DNA of 64,000 bases from VFZN01 sp050249615 (lineage in GTDB: Bacteria; Acidobacteriota; Vicinamibacteria; Vicinamibacterales; UBA2999): NCBI GenBank assembly GCA_050249615.1, contig JBFWQE010000002.1, forward strand, positions 1 through 64,000, read 5' to 3'. A program made the translations under genes and the position numbers. Each line of letters starts with the position of its first letter. Position 1 is the stretch's first letter. The notes under the pieces are model-generated. The model saw nothing but the letters and a program-made list of their open reading frames with translations, had not been told where the DNA came from and searched no databases. Shown in pieces: positions 43,378 through 51,883 of this stretch.

Positions 43378-43483
43378 GCAGGCGGCGTGTCACCTTTCCG
43401 GCCGGCCCTGCATCTCTGACAGGCACCGGTTCGAACGGGCACGTGCCCTGATTCCGGTAGCGATGGAGAGGAGAACTGCCAGC

Positions 43484-43636
43484 ATGTGCCAGCGAGTGAA
43501 CTGCCAGACCTGCGGGAAGCCCACCTGGGCCGGATGCGGCCAGCACATCGAGGAGGCCTTGCGCGGCGTGCCGCCTGAGAAGCGGTGCGACTGCGAGCGG
43601 CCGAAGTCGTTCCTGTCCCGCCTGCTCGGCCGTTGA
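43484..43636 (+). CDS. 50-residue cysteine-rich zinc-ribbon-like protein
   Basis: This small gene reads MCQRVNCQTCGKPTWAGCGQ, continues with HIEEALRGVPPEKRCDCERP and ends SFLSRLLGR. Seven cysteines and one histidine, including CxTCGKPTWAGCGQH and CDC, suggest a small metal-binding protein. Closely similar short proteins with the KPTWAGCGQH core are widespread in bacteria and are uncharacterised. The ATG has GAGAGGAGAA upstream at good distance. It stands alone between the DsrE-like and lipoprotein genes; a weak promoter-like pair (TTGAAC 43633-43638, TAGACT 43654-43659, 15-bp spacing) for the next gene overlaps its stop. Confidence 0.8.
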   Translation: MCQRVNCQTCGKPTWAGCGQHIEEALRGVPPEKRCDCERPKSFLSRLLGR

Positions 43637-43745
43637 ACCGGCTGCCGATGGCATAGACTTGACGCCGGCATTACACTCCGAGTGAGCGGTGCGCGCACGA
43701 GCATGGGTTCTCGAGTTCGCGTCACGCACACCCTGGAGGTGCCGG

Positions 43746-44129
43746 ATGAGCACGCGGATTCGTCGCACGATGCCACTTGCGACGCTCCTCCTTGTGGCCG
43801 CCACCGGCCTTGCGGTCATCCCCGCCTGCAGCCGCTCGGCCGGCACCGACGCGCAGCCCCACGTGGAGCACATGGTCCTGCCGCCCCACAAGGTCTGGCG
43901 CGTCATCTCGGTCCAGCCGTACGAGGGCCTGGAAGAGGTGGAGCTGGTGAAGGTGGACTGGCCGACCGCGGAGAACCCGCGGCTGGCCTTCGCGCTCACG
44001 CGCGAGGATCTCAAGGCGGGTGATCCCATCTGCCTTGACCACATACTGGAGATCGATACGCTCTGGGCGCATCCCGTGCCCCAGGGCGGGTGCGAGGCGC
44101 GGCCCGGCAGGCCATCCGCCGCCCAGTGA
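43746..44129 (+). CDS. Small lipoprotein of unknown function
   Basis: The protein has 127 residues with a lipoprotein signal (PLATLLLVAATGLAVIPAC, cysteine at about residue 28). The mature part is about 100 residues (HKVWRVISVQPYEGLEEVELVKVDWP, then DPICLDHILEIDTLWAHPVPQGGCE) with two further cysteines. I recognise no family. ATG 43746 is chosen because GGAGG lies about 7 nt upstream and the lipoprotein signal starts there; an upstream start at 43689 would add 19 residues in front. It converges on the GGDEF-EAL gene. Confidence 0.72.
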   Translation: MSTRIRRTMPLATLLLVAATGLAVIPACSRSAGTDAQPHVEHMVLPPHKVWRVISVQPYEGLEEVELVKVDWPTAENPRLAFALTREDLKAGDPICLDHILEIDTLWAHPVPQGGCEARPGRPSAAQ

Positions 44130-44147
44130 CGGCGATGTCCCGGTGCC

Positions 44148-46982
44148 TCAGCCCGCCCGCGAGATCGGCGAGGGTCTGCTTCGCGGAACCAGCTCGGGCC
44201 ACGTGAAGGGGCCGCGCTGGCGTTGCGCCTCCGCGTCGGCCCCGGAACCAGGCTGCTTCGGCCCGAGCGGTTGACGCCGGGCGACTACCTCTTCGGCCGC
44301 CTGCATGGAGAGCGGGCGGGAAAAGAGATACCCCTGTGCGTGCGTGCAGCCGAGACGCTCCAGCTCCTGCGCCTGCGCGGCGCTCTCGATGCCCTCGGCC
44401 ACCACGCTCGTGTTGAGCGTGCGGGCCAGCGCGAGGATGCTCTCGACGATCGCCGGCCGATCGGGCAGCAGCAGGCTGTTCACGAACGAGCGATCGATCT
44501 TGAGCGTGTCCACCGGCAGCCGGTGCAGGTGGCTCAGCGACGAGTAGCCCGTGCCGAAGTCGTCGAGGTAGATCTTCACGCCGAAGTCGCGCAGGTCCCT
44601 CAGCAGGCCGGCCACCGCCTTCGGGCTCTCCATCAACGCGGTCTCGGTGATCTCGAGGCGAAGGTCGCTCGGCTGCAGGCCCGCATCCTGCACCGCTCTC
44701 TCGACAACGGCCAGGAAGTTCTGCTGGACGAGCTGCCGGCTGGACACGTTGACCGTGATGAAGTCGAGCCCGCCCGGGTAGCGCTGTTGCCAGCCCGCGA
44801 ACGTGCGACAGGCTTCCCGGAGCACCCACGTGCCCAGGGGCTCGATGAGCCCCAGTTCCTCGGCGAGCGGGATGAACTTGTCCGGCGGGACCGGCTGGTC
44901 GTTGCGCTTCCAGCGGATCAGCGACTCGAAGCCCACGCACGTGCCCGAGGCGAGCGCCACGATCGGCTGGTAGTGCACCTCGAAATCACTGGCCGCGACG
45001 GCCCGGCGCAGGTCGTTCTCCAGCCCGAGGCGATCGCGCGCACGCGCGTGCATGTCGGCGTCGAACATCTCGTGCCGCGCCTTGCCGCGCGTCTTCGCGT
45101 GGTACATGGCGGTGTCGGCGTCGCGCATCAGCTCGTCGGGGCTGGCGTAGTCCGTCTTCCCGATGGCGATGCCGATGCTGGCCGAGGTGAACACCTCGCG
45201 GCCGCCGATCGAGAACGGTGCGCCGAGCGCCTCCTGCAGCCGGAAGGCGATGGCGTTGGCCTGCTGCTCGTCGCCCAGGCTGTTGAGGAGGATGGCGAAC
45301 TCGTCGCCGCCCAGCCGCGCGAGCACGTCGCTGGCGCGGAGGCACGACTCGAGCCGCCGGGACACCGCCGTGAGCAGCTCGTCGCCCACGAGATGCCCGA
45401 GGCTGTCGTTGACCACCTTGAACCGATCGAGGTCGAGATAGAGCACGGCGAAACGATCGCCGCCCGGGCGTGTACGGGCGTCGGCCAGCCGCCGTCCGAG
45501 CCGCTCGACGAACACCGCGCGGTTGGCCAGGCCCGTGAGCGGATCGATCTGCCCGGGGCCGCCGAGGCGATGACGTGACATCACGGTCTCGGTCAGCGAG
45601 CCAGCCAGCCGGGTCGGGCGCGTGCCCGTGCCGGCGCCACGGGCGGCCATGCCCCGGCACAGGAACGAGCGGTAGGTGCCGTCTTCGTGGCGGAGCCGGA
45701 TTTCGTGCTGCAGGCGTTCGGTCGTGCCGCCCAGGTGCGCGTTGACCGCGTCCTTGAACGCGCCGATGTCCTCCGGGTGCACTCGCGCGAGCCATTCGTC
45801 GGCGCGGCTGACGCCGGGCCGCGGCGACAGGCCCAGCATGGCGCGCCAGCGGCCGGAGAAGAAGCACTGGTGCGTTTTCAGGTCCCAGTCCCACAGACCG
45901 TCGCTGGCAGCTTCCGCGGCCAGAGTGAGCCGTTCCTCGGTCCGCCTCACCGCGCTGTCGTGCCGCGCCTGATCCGTCACGTTCTGCCAGAGCAGCGTCG
46001 TTCCGCCGGCGACGCGGAGGATCTGAACGTCCAGGACGCGCACGGCGGTGACCGTCGGCACCGTGATGCGCACGGTGGCGCGGGATCCGGGGGCCCGAGC
46101 CAGGTCGTCGACGGCCCGCTGCAGATCGGTGCCGGCGAGCGCCGGAATCACTTTGAAGAGCGGGCGTCCGAGCACGCGCGCACGCGGGCACGCCAGCAGC
46201 CGCTCGAGGGCATCGCTCCAGAGCGTCACCTCGCCATGAGTGCCCAGCACGGCCATTCCCTGGAGCGCCTCCACGACCGAGCGGCGGTGGCGGGCCTCGT
46301 GTTCCGACTCCTCGTGGCGGGCGTGCGCACGATACGCGAGCGCAATGGGAACCGCCGAGATGGCCAGGAGTTCCCAGGCGCCGCGGGCAACGGCCTCGAC
46401 CAGCCCCGCCGCAACGCTCGCGCCGACCACGTGCGCCGGGCACGTCAGCGGCAGACGGCTGGCCCACGCGGGGTCGGACGGCTTCCTCGTGACGAACGGC
46501 AGGATGCGCCCGGCGATGGCGACCCTGATCACGCAGTACGAGAGCACGGCCCCGGCGAGCGCCAGGGCTGCCCACGGCCAGTCGAGATGGCGCAGTGTGC
46601 CGCCGAGCACCAGGTACATCGCGCCCGCCCCCTCGAGCGCCAGGAGGCTGGTGGCCACGCCCGCGAGCGTGCGCCCCGCCCCGCTCCAGCCTCCGCGTGC
46701 GGCCAGCCCGCGCGCGGCCTCGCCCGCGGCGGCCACGAACATCGCGGCCGGCAGGCCGAGCAGCATGAAGGTCGTGAGGTCGACGACGAAGGACCCCTGC
46801 ATCCGGTCCAGCTCGCGGGTGGGCAGGGGCCGTGCGTCGAGTGTGGCCGCCAGCATGGCCACCAGCGTCAGGCCGCCGAGCTCGACCGGGGACACACCCA
46901 GCGGGCCGGATAGCCACACCGTGAGTGGCGCCGCGATAGCAGCGAGGCCAAGCACGAGGACCGACGGGTGCGTGAAGCGCAT
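44148..46982 (-). CDS. Membrane PAS-GGDEF-EAL cyclic-di-GMP protein
   Basis: The protein has 944 residues. Six to seven membrane helices (about 1-220) form an integral sensor of MASE type. Two PAS-like domains follow (about 235-340 and 350-470; the second has LAAEAASDGLWDWDLKTH). Then come a GGDEF domain with intact LGGDEF and an EAL domain. In the EAL domain the signature reads ESL (GFESLIRW), and other catalytic segments (ITETALMES, YLDDFGTGYSSL, VVAEGIE) are complete, so both making and breaking cyclic-di-GMP are possible. No Shine-Dalgarno is evident; TATCTT lies about 19 nt upstream of the ATG on the minus strand. Confidence 0.9.
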   Translation of the reverse strand: MRFTHPSVLVLGLAAIAAPLTVWLSGPLGVSPVELGGLTLVAMLAATLDARPLPTRELDRMQGSFVVDLTTFMLLGLPAAMFVAAAGEAARGLAARGGWSGAGRTLAGVATSLLALEGAGAMYLVLGGTLRHLDWPWAALALAGAVLSYCVIRVAIAGRILPFVTRKPSDPAWASRLPLTCPAHVVGASVAAGLVEAVARGAWELLAISAVPIALAYRAHARHEESEHEARHRRSVVEALQGMAVLGTHGEVTLWSDALERLLACPRARVLGRPLFKVIPALAGTDLQRAVDDLARAPGSRATVRITVPTVTAVRVLDVQILRVAGGTTLLWQNVTDQARHDSAVRRTEERLTLAAEAASDGLWDWDLKTHQCFFSGRWRAMLGLSPRPGVSRADEWLARVHPEDIGAFKDAVNAHLGGTTERLQHEIRLRHEDGTYRSFLCRGMAARGAGTGTRPTRLAGSLTETVMSRHRLGGPGQIDPLTGLANRAVFVERLGRRLADARTRPGGDRFAVLYLDLDRFKVVNDSLGHLVGDELLTAVSRRLESCLRASDVLARLGGDEFAILLNSLGDEQQANAIAFRLQEALGAPFSIGGREVFTSASIGIAIGKTDYASPDELMRDADTAMYHAKTRGKARHEMFDADMHARARDRLGLENDLRRAVAASDFEVHYQPIVALASGTCVGFESLIRWKRNDQPVPPDKFIPLAEELGLIEPLGTWVLREACRTFAGWQQRYPGGLDFITVNVSSRQLVQQNFLAVVERAVQDAGLQPSDLRLEITETALMESPKAVAGLLRDLRDFGVKIYLDDFGTGYSSLSHLHRLPVDTLKIDRSFVNSLLLPDRPAIVESILALARTLNTSVVAEGIESAAQAQELERLGCTHAQGYLFSRPLSMQAAEEVVARRQPLGPKQPGSGADAEAQRQRGPFTWPELVPRSRPSPISRAG

Positions 46983-47162
46983 CGAGAGAGAAACCTGTGA
47001 AGATACGGGAACTGCAAGTCCGGGACCGAAAGCGTCCGCGGCGACAACTCACTGAATGACGGCGACTTAGGCAGGTCTTCGGGCCCCGGGTGTGCCTGGA
47101 TGGAACAGCCGCACGCGTCCAGTTCTGTAACAGGCTTACAGTTTTGTAGCGACGTCGCGGCG

Positions 47163-48464
47163 TCAGCCTTCTCGGGCGGCGGCCACGCCGGCCTCTTCGT
47201 CCACCAGGCTGAGCAGCCAGGCCCCGGCAACGAAGAAGACCAGGATGGCCAGCACCGCCGTGCGGCTCGATCCCGTGATGGCCACGCTCAGCGTGAACAC
47301 CAGCGGCCCCAGCACGGTGGCGAAGCGCTCGGCCACGGCGAAGAAGCCGAAGAACTCGGAGGTCTTGTTGGCCGGGATCATGCGTGCGAACAGCGCGCGG
47401 CTGAGGGCCTGCGCGCCGCCCTGCACCGTGGCCACCAGCGCGGCCAGGATGAAGAAGTGCGTCACCGTCGTCATGAAGTAGCCGAGGATGGTGGCCAGGG
47501 CGTAGACGGCGATGGCGATGAAGATGGCGCGCTTGGTGCCGATGCGCGTGCCGAGCGATCCGAAGAGGAACGCGAACGGGATGCCGAGGAACTGCACCAT
47601 GACGAAAGCCGCGATCTGTGCGCTCTGCGCGATGCCGATCTCTGCGCCGTACACCGCCGCCATCCGGATGATGGTCTGGATGCCGTCCTGATAGAGCAGC
47701 ATCGCGAGGAAGAAGAGAAAGGCCTGGCGGTAGCGGCGCACCTCGCTGAGCGTGTGCCAGAGACGCACGAACGCCGCGCGCACGGCCGATCCCTGGCGCG
47801 CATCTCTTGGATCGAGCCTGACGGCCGGTTCGGGCACGCCGCGGAACAGCGGGATGGAGAAGAGCGCCCACCACGCGGCCACGGAGACGAACGATGCCTT
47901 AACGGCGGCCGTGGTGGAGCCGAAACCGAACCACGCTGGCTGGAGGATCCACGCGAGGTTCACCAGCAGCATGACCCCGCCGCCGACGTAGCCGAGCGCG
48001 TAGCCCGCGGCCGACACGCGGTCGGTCTCCTCGGCCCTGGCCACGTGGGGCAGGAGCGAATCGTAGAAGACGAGGGAGCCGGACACCCCGATGTTGCCGA
48101 TGAAGAAGAGCACTGAGGCCAGGCCGATGTCGCCCTCGCCGATGAAAACCATGGCGGCGCAGCTGGTGACGCCGATCAGCATCAAGATGCCGAGCAGCCT
48201 CTTCTTGATGCCGCTGTAGTCGGCCAGCGCGCCGAGGATGGGCGCGGTAATGGCCACGGCGGCCACCGACACGGTGGTGATGAGGCCGAAGCGCGCCGTG
48301 GCGTCCGAGGCGTTGAGGCCGGCAGCGGCGTAGGTGGCGTAGAAGCTGGGGAAGACCGCGGTGATGACAGTGGTGAAGTAGACCGAGTTGGCCCAGTCGT
48401 ACCAGGCCCAGGCCCGCTGCTCGGGAGTGACGAGCCCGAAGCGGGCGAGCAGGCGGTTCAGCAT
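47163..48464 (-). CDS. MFS transporter, UMF1/Atg22-like
   Basis: The protein has 433 residues with about 12 membrane helices. The opening WAWYDWANSVYFTTVITAVFP and the following PILGALADYSGIKKRLLGI are characteristic of the UMF1 (Atg22-like) branch of the major facilitator superfamily. In yeast, Atg22 releases amino acids from the vacuole; bacterial substrates are not known. The ATG at 48464 gives a normal N-terminus. It is a single gene with repeat-rich non-coding DNA on its upstream side. Confidence 0.86.
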   Translation of the reverse strand: MLNRLLARFGLVTPEQRAWAWYDWANSVYFTTVITAVFPSFYATYAAAGLNASDATARFGLITTVSVAAVAITAPILGALADYSGIKKRLLGILMLIGVTSCAAMVFIGEGDIGLASVLFFIGNIGVSGSLVFYDSLLPHVARAEETDRVSAAGYALGYVGGGVMLLVNLAWILQPAWFGFGSTTAAVKASFVSVAAWWALFSIPLFRGVPEPAVRLDPRDARQGSAVRAAFVRLWHTLSEVRRYRQAFLFFLAMLLYQDGIQTIIRMAAVYGAEIGIAQSAQIAAFVMVQFLGIPFAFLFGSLGTRIGTKRAIFIAIAVYALATILGYFMTTVTHFFILAALVATVQGGAQALSRALFARMIPANKTSEFFGFFAVAERFATVLGPLVFTLSVAITGSSRTAVLAILVFFVAGAWLLSLVDEEAGVAAAREG

Positions 48465-48835
48465 GCGGGACGAGCGACGTTACCACACGCGGTGTTCACG
48501 GAATCACGAGGGTCACCAGGAGCAGGAAGGACGGCTTGCACTGCGCGATCTGGTGCCGCATTCGCTACGCCATCCGCCTTGTCGCCGGTGAGCTCGCGCG
48601 GGCGCGCCACGGCGCCCGGCCCACCGGTCGGCCCGCCGGTCACCTGTTCTCCGGCCCCGACACCGCACTTGGGCGAACTCGCCCTGCCGTCACGAGGCTC
48701 AGACAGCGCCCTGTCCCCGCCTGCGGCCAGGTGTCGGATCCGTGCGTCGGCGGGCCTCCAACGGTGGGCCGGGCGCCGCGGCGCGCCCGCGCGAGCGCGA
48801 GGCGGTCTCCGGGCGTGCGCCGAGAAGCCCTGTCT
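48465..48835. other. Non-coding region upstream of the tandem repeats
   Basis: I find no gene here. Open frames on both strands are long but composed of Arg, Ala, Pro and Gly in biased runs, as expected from GC-rich non-coding DNA. A TAACGT box lies 13 nt before the start of the MFS gene on the minus strand. The DNA is rich in CGCCGG-type words but has no clear hairpin. Confidence 0.5.
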
Positions 48836-49045
48836 GCGCATCTGCGGCCCCGTGTCCTCTGCGGCATCTGTGGCCCGTGTGCGCTGCCTCTGCGGCATCT
48901 GCGGCGCTGTCCGTGTTGCGGTATCTACGGCCTGTCCGCGTTGCGGCATCTACGGCCGTCTGCTCTGCGGCATCTGCGGCGCTGTCCGTGTTGCGGCATC
49001 TGCGGCCCGTCCGTGTTGCGGCATCAGCGTCATCCGTGTCCGTCT
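48836..49045. repeat. Degenerate tandem repeat with TGCGGCATCTGCGGC core (R8)
   Basis: About eight copies of a 24-31 bp unit follow each other; the core is TGCGGCATCTGCGGC followed by a variable CxGTCCGTGT tail. The third and sixth units are identical over 26 bp. The array ends 15 bp before the GTG of the HipA-like gene. It lacks the constant spacer length of a CRISPR. Confidence 0.75.
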
Positions 49046-49060
49046 GGGTCACAATAGGCC

Positions 49061-49840
49061 GTGCCCGCCCTGCGGACCATCGCCGTCACCCGCTACGTCA
49101 CGCCCCTGCGTGAGGGCGGCTCGCTTCCCGCCATCGTCGAAGCGGACGATGACGGGCTGTACGTCCTGAAGTTCAGGGCCGCGGGGCACGGCGTGAAGGC
49201 GCTCGTGGCAGAAGTGATCGCCGGCGAGATCGGGCGCGCGCTCGGGCTCCCGGTGCCGGAGCTGGCGCTGGCCACGGTCGATCGCGACCTGGCGCGCACC
49301 GAGCCCGACCCCGAGATCCACGCGCTCATCTACGACAGCGCCGGCCTGAACGCGGCGATGGACTACCTGCCGGGCGCGGTGAACTTCGATCCGGTGGTCC
49401 ACCAGGTGACGGACGTGTTCGCGTCGAAGGTCGTCTGGTTCGATGCCTTTGTGAGCAACGTGGACCGCACGCCGCGCAACACGAACATGCTGATGTGGCA
49501 CCGTGCCCCGTGGCTCATCGATCACGGAAGCGCGCTGTACTTCCACCACGCACCGGGGTGGGTGGACGACCCGGCGCGCCCGGGCGCCGTATTCCCGCCG
49601 ATCAAGGACCACGTGCTGCTCGGCGCAGCAACGGAGCTGCACGCCATCGACGCAGAGATGGCGGCCGCGCTCACGCCCGAGGTGGTGGACGGCGTCCTCG
49701 CGATGGTGCCGGGCGAGTGGCTCGAGGACACCGCCACCGGCCTCTCCGCGACGGATGCCCGCGGCGCGTACCGCCGCTACCTGCTCGCGCGCCTCGCGGC
49801 GCCGCGCGGCTTCGTGGAGGAGGCGGCACGTGCCCGCTGA
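49061..49840 (+). CDS. HipA-like kinase (short form)
   Basis: The protein has 259 residues and matches the short HipA-family kinases that lack the N-terminal HipA_N domain. A nucleotide-binding strand (GLYVLKFRAAGHGVKALVAEVIAGEI) is followed by the catalytic loop (FDAFVSNVDRTPRNTNMLMW) and the metal-binding segment (WLIDHGSALYFHH). Classical HipA phosphorylates GltX as a toxin; the target of this short branch is not established. It overlaps the DUF3037 gene by 11 nt. The start is GTG 49061, with no Shine-Dalgarno; CACAAT ends 5 nt upstream. Confidence 0.85.
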   Translation: MPALRTIAVTRYVTPLREGGSLPAIVEADDDGLYVLKFRAAGHGVKALVAEVIAGEIGRALGLPVPELALATVDRDLARTEPDPEIHALIYDSAGLNAAMDYLPGAVNFDPVVHQVTDVFASKVVWFDAFVSNVDRTPRNTNMLMWHRAPWLIDHGSALYFHHAPGWVDDPARPGAVFPPIKDHVLLGAATELHAIDAEMAAALTPEVVDGVLAMVPGEWLEDTATGLSATDARGAYRRYLLARLAAPRGFVEEAARAR

Positions 49841-50216
49841 GCACACCTACGACTACTCGATCATTCGCATCGTCCCGCGCGTGGATCGGGGGGAGCAGAT
49901 CAACGTCGGCGTGATCCTCTCCTGCGAGGCGCTCGATTTCCTGGACGCCCGCATCGAGGTGGACGAAGCGCTCCTGCGCGCGGTCGATCCGTCGGTGGAC
50001 CTCGAGGCGGCGCGCGCGAACCTCGCTGTCATCCCCGCGGTCTGCAAGGGTGGCTCAGAGGCGGGGCCGATTGGCCTGCTGCCCTCGCGCGGTCGATTCC
50101 GCTGGCTGGTGGCACCGCGCAGCACGATCATCCAGCCATCCGAGGTGCACACAGGAAAGACGAGCGATCCGGCGGCGTGCCTCGAGCACCTGATGGACCG
50201 GGTCGTGCGGCGCTGA
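49830..50216 (+). CDS. DUF3037 family protein
   Basis: The protein has 128 residues. It begins TYDYSIIRIVPRVDRGEQINVGVIL, the conserved opening of DUF3037, and includes IGLLPSRGRFRWLVAPRSTIIQPSEVHTG. No membrane segment is seen. The GTG start at 49830 lies inside the HipA-like gene (11-nt overlap), so the two are translationally coupled. DUF3037 genes next to HipA-like kinases recur in several phyla, and the protein could be the antitoxin-like partner or the substrate. Confidence 0.85.
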   Translation: MPAEHTYDYSIIRIVPRVDRGEQINVGVILSCEALDFLDARIEVDEALLRAVDPSVDLEAARANLAVIPAVCKGGSEAGPIGLLPSRGRFRWLVAPRSTIIQPSEVHTGKTSDPAACLEHLMDRVVRR

Positions 50217-50242
50217 GCGCCCTGGCCCCGCGCGCCCCGGGC

Positions 50243-51712
50243 CTACCGCGTCAGCGAGCGCTCCGCCTTGCCCGAGTAGTTGATGAAGACCGTCTTCACC
50301 TCGGTGAAGAAGTTCAGGCCCTCCTCGGCCATCTCGCGCTCGCCGACGCCCGTGGACTTGGTCCCGCCGAAGGGCAGCTGCGCCTCGCCGCCCACCGTGG
50401 GCTCGTTGACGTGCACCATGCCCACCTCCACGTCCTCGATGAAGCGCATCACCGCGTCGATGTCCTGCGTGAAGATGGATGTGGTCAGGCCGTACTCGAC
50501 GCTGTTGGCCATCTTCAGCGCCTCGTCCAGGCTCGAGGCCGTGGCCACCGAGAGCACCGGCCCGAAGATCTCCTCCTTGAAGATCCGCATGCCAGGATCC
50601 ACACCATCGAAGATGGTCGGCTCGATGAAGTGGCCTCGCGCCAGGTGCTCCGGCCTCGTGCCGCCCGTGAGCAGCCGTGCGCCGGACTGCCGGCCGGCGT
50701 CGATGTAGCCCATCACCGTGGACCACTGGCGGTCCGAGATGGACGGCCCCATCTCCATCGTCTCGTCGAGCCCCGGACCCACCTTGATCTGGCGGGCTGA
50801 CGCCACGAGGCGATCCACCAGCGCCGGCCTGACATCGGGGTGCGCAATCACGCGCGAGGTGGCCGTGCAGCGCTGGCCCGTGGACCCGAACGCCCCGCCG
50901 TGGATGGCCGTGGCGGCCTTGTCCAGGTCCGCGTCCGGCATGACGATGACCGCGTTCTTCCCGCCCATCTCGCAGGTGACCTTCGCGCCGCGCCGCGCGG
51001 CCTTCACGTAGAGCTCCTGGCCCACGCGGTTCGACCCGGTGAAGGAGATCGCGCGCAGCTCGGGCGCGTGCACCATGGCCTCACCGACCTCGGAGCCCGA
51101 GCCGACCACCATGTTGAAGACGCCCGGAGGCATCCCGGCCTCTTCGTAGACCTCGGCCAGCAGCGACGCCGTGGCGGGTACCAGTTCCGACGGCTTGAAC
51201 ACCACGCAGTTGCCCGCGACGATGGCGGGAGCCGACTTCCACACCGGGATGGCCCAGGGGAAGTTCCAGGGGGAGATGAGGCCGACGACGCCAAGCGGCT
51301 GGCGAATCGTGTAGGTGAACGTGTCCCTCGACTCGGCCGGCAGCGTCTTGCCGTGCATGCGGAAGCCTTCGCCCGCGTAGAACTCGAGCACGGCGATGCC
51401 CTTGAGCACCTCGCCGCGGGCCTCCTTCAGCACCTTGCCTTCTTCGCGCGTGAGAGTGCGTGCGATCTCGTCCACGCGGCGCCGCGCGATGTCGGCCGCC
51501 CGCCACAGCACGCGCCCGCGCTCGGGCGCCGGCGTCTTGCGCCACGCCGCCCACGCACCGGTGGCCGCCTCGACCGCGCGCGCCACGTCGGCGGCAGTGG
51601 CCGGCGGGAACTCGGCGATGAGGTCGCTCGTGTCGGCGGGATTGACGTTGCGGAGGATCTCGGAGGACGCCGGATGATACCAGGTGCCATTGACGTAGGA
51701 GCCGGTGTGCAT
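50243..51712 (-). CDS. NAD(P)-dependent aldehyde dehydrogenase
   Basis: The protein has 489 residues, a normal length for the superfamily. The catalytic residues are visible: Cys282 (GSTGQRCTATS), Glu248 (TCEMGGKN), Asn150 (SPWNFPWAIP) and Lys173 (VFKPSEL). The C-terminal oligomerisation segment (EIFGPVLSV, LPFGGTKSTGVGERE) is also present. The pattern is closest to the ketoglutarate-semialdehyde/succinate-semialdehyde type groups, but substrate choice cannot be called. ATG 51712 is preferred to a GTG at 51751, which would add 13 mostly basic residues. Confidence 0.9.
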   Translation of the reverse strand: MHTGSYVNGTWYHPASSEILRNVNPADTSDLIAEFPPATAADVARAVEAATGAWAAWRKTPAPERGRVLWRAADIARRRVDEIARTLTREEGKVLKEARGEVLKGIAVLEFYAGEGFRMHGKTLPAESRDTFTYTIRQPLGVVGLISPWNFPWAIPVWKSAPAIVAGNCVVFKPSELVPATASLLAEVYEEAGMPPGVFNMVVGSGSEVGEAMVHAPELRAISFTGSNRVGQELYVKAARRGAKVTCEMGGKNAVIVMPDADLDKAATAIHGGAFGSTGQRCTATSRVIAHPDVRPALVDRLVASARQIKVGPGLDETMEMGPSISDRQWSTVMGYIDAGRQSGARLLTGGTRPEHLARGHFIEPTIFDGVDPGMRIFKEEIFGPVLSVATASSLDEALKMANSVEYGLTTSIFTQDIDAVMRFIEDVEVGMVHVNEPTVGGEAQLPFGGTKSTGVGEREMAEEGLNFFTEVKTVFINYSGKAERSLTR

Positions 51713-51883
51713 ACGATCCCGCAGACTAGCACGACGGCGGCGGGGCAACACTGGCCGGCCGCGCGCGTGCCATTCGCCCGGACTGGGCGCTTGCGCGTGT
51801 GCCGCGGTACAGTGTGCTCAGCCCCTCAGTTCGCGGCAGTGGTCAGTCCATCTGCCCGCTGATGCGACGGAAATGAGCGAGAA

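Noticed and set aside
48836..49045. CRISPR-like appearance of the TGCGGCATC array
   Set aside because: Units are adjacent with variable 9-16 bp tails that are similar to each other, there are no spacers of constant length, and no cas gene is nearby.
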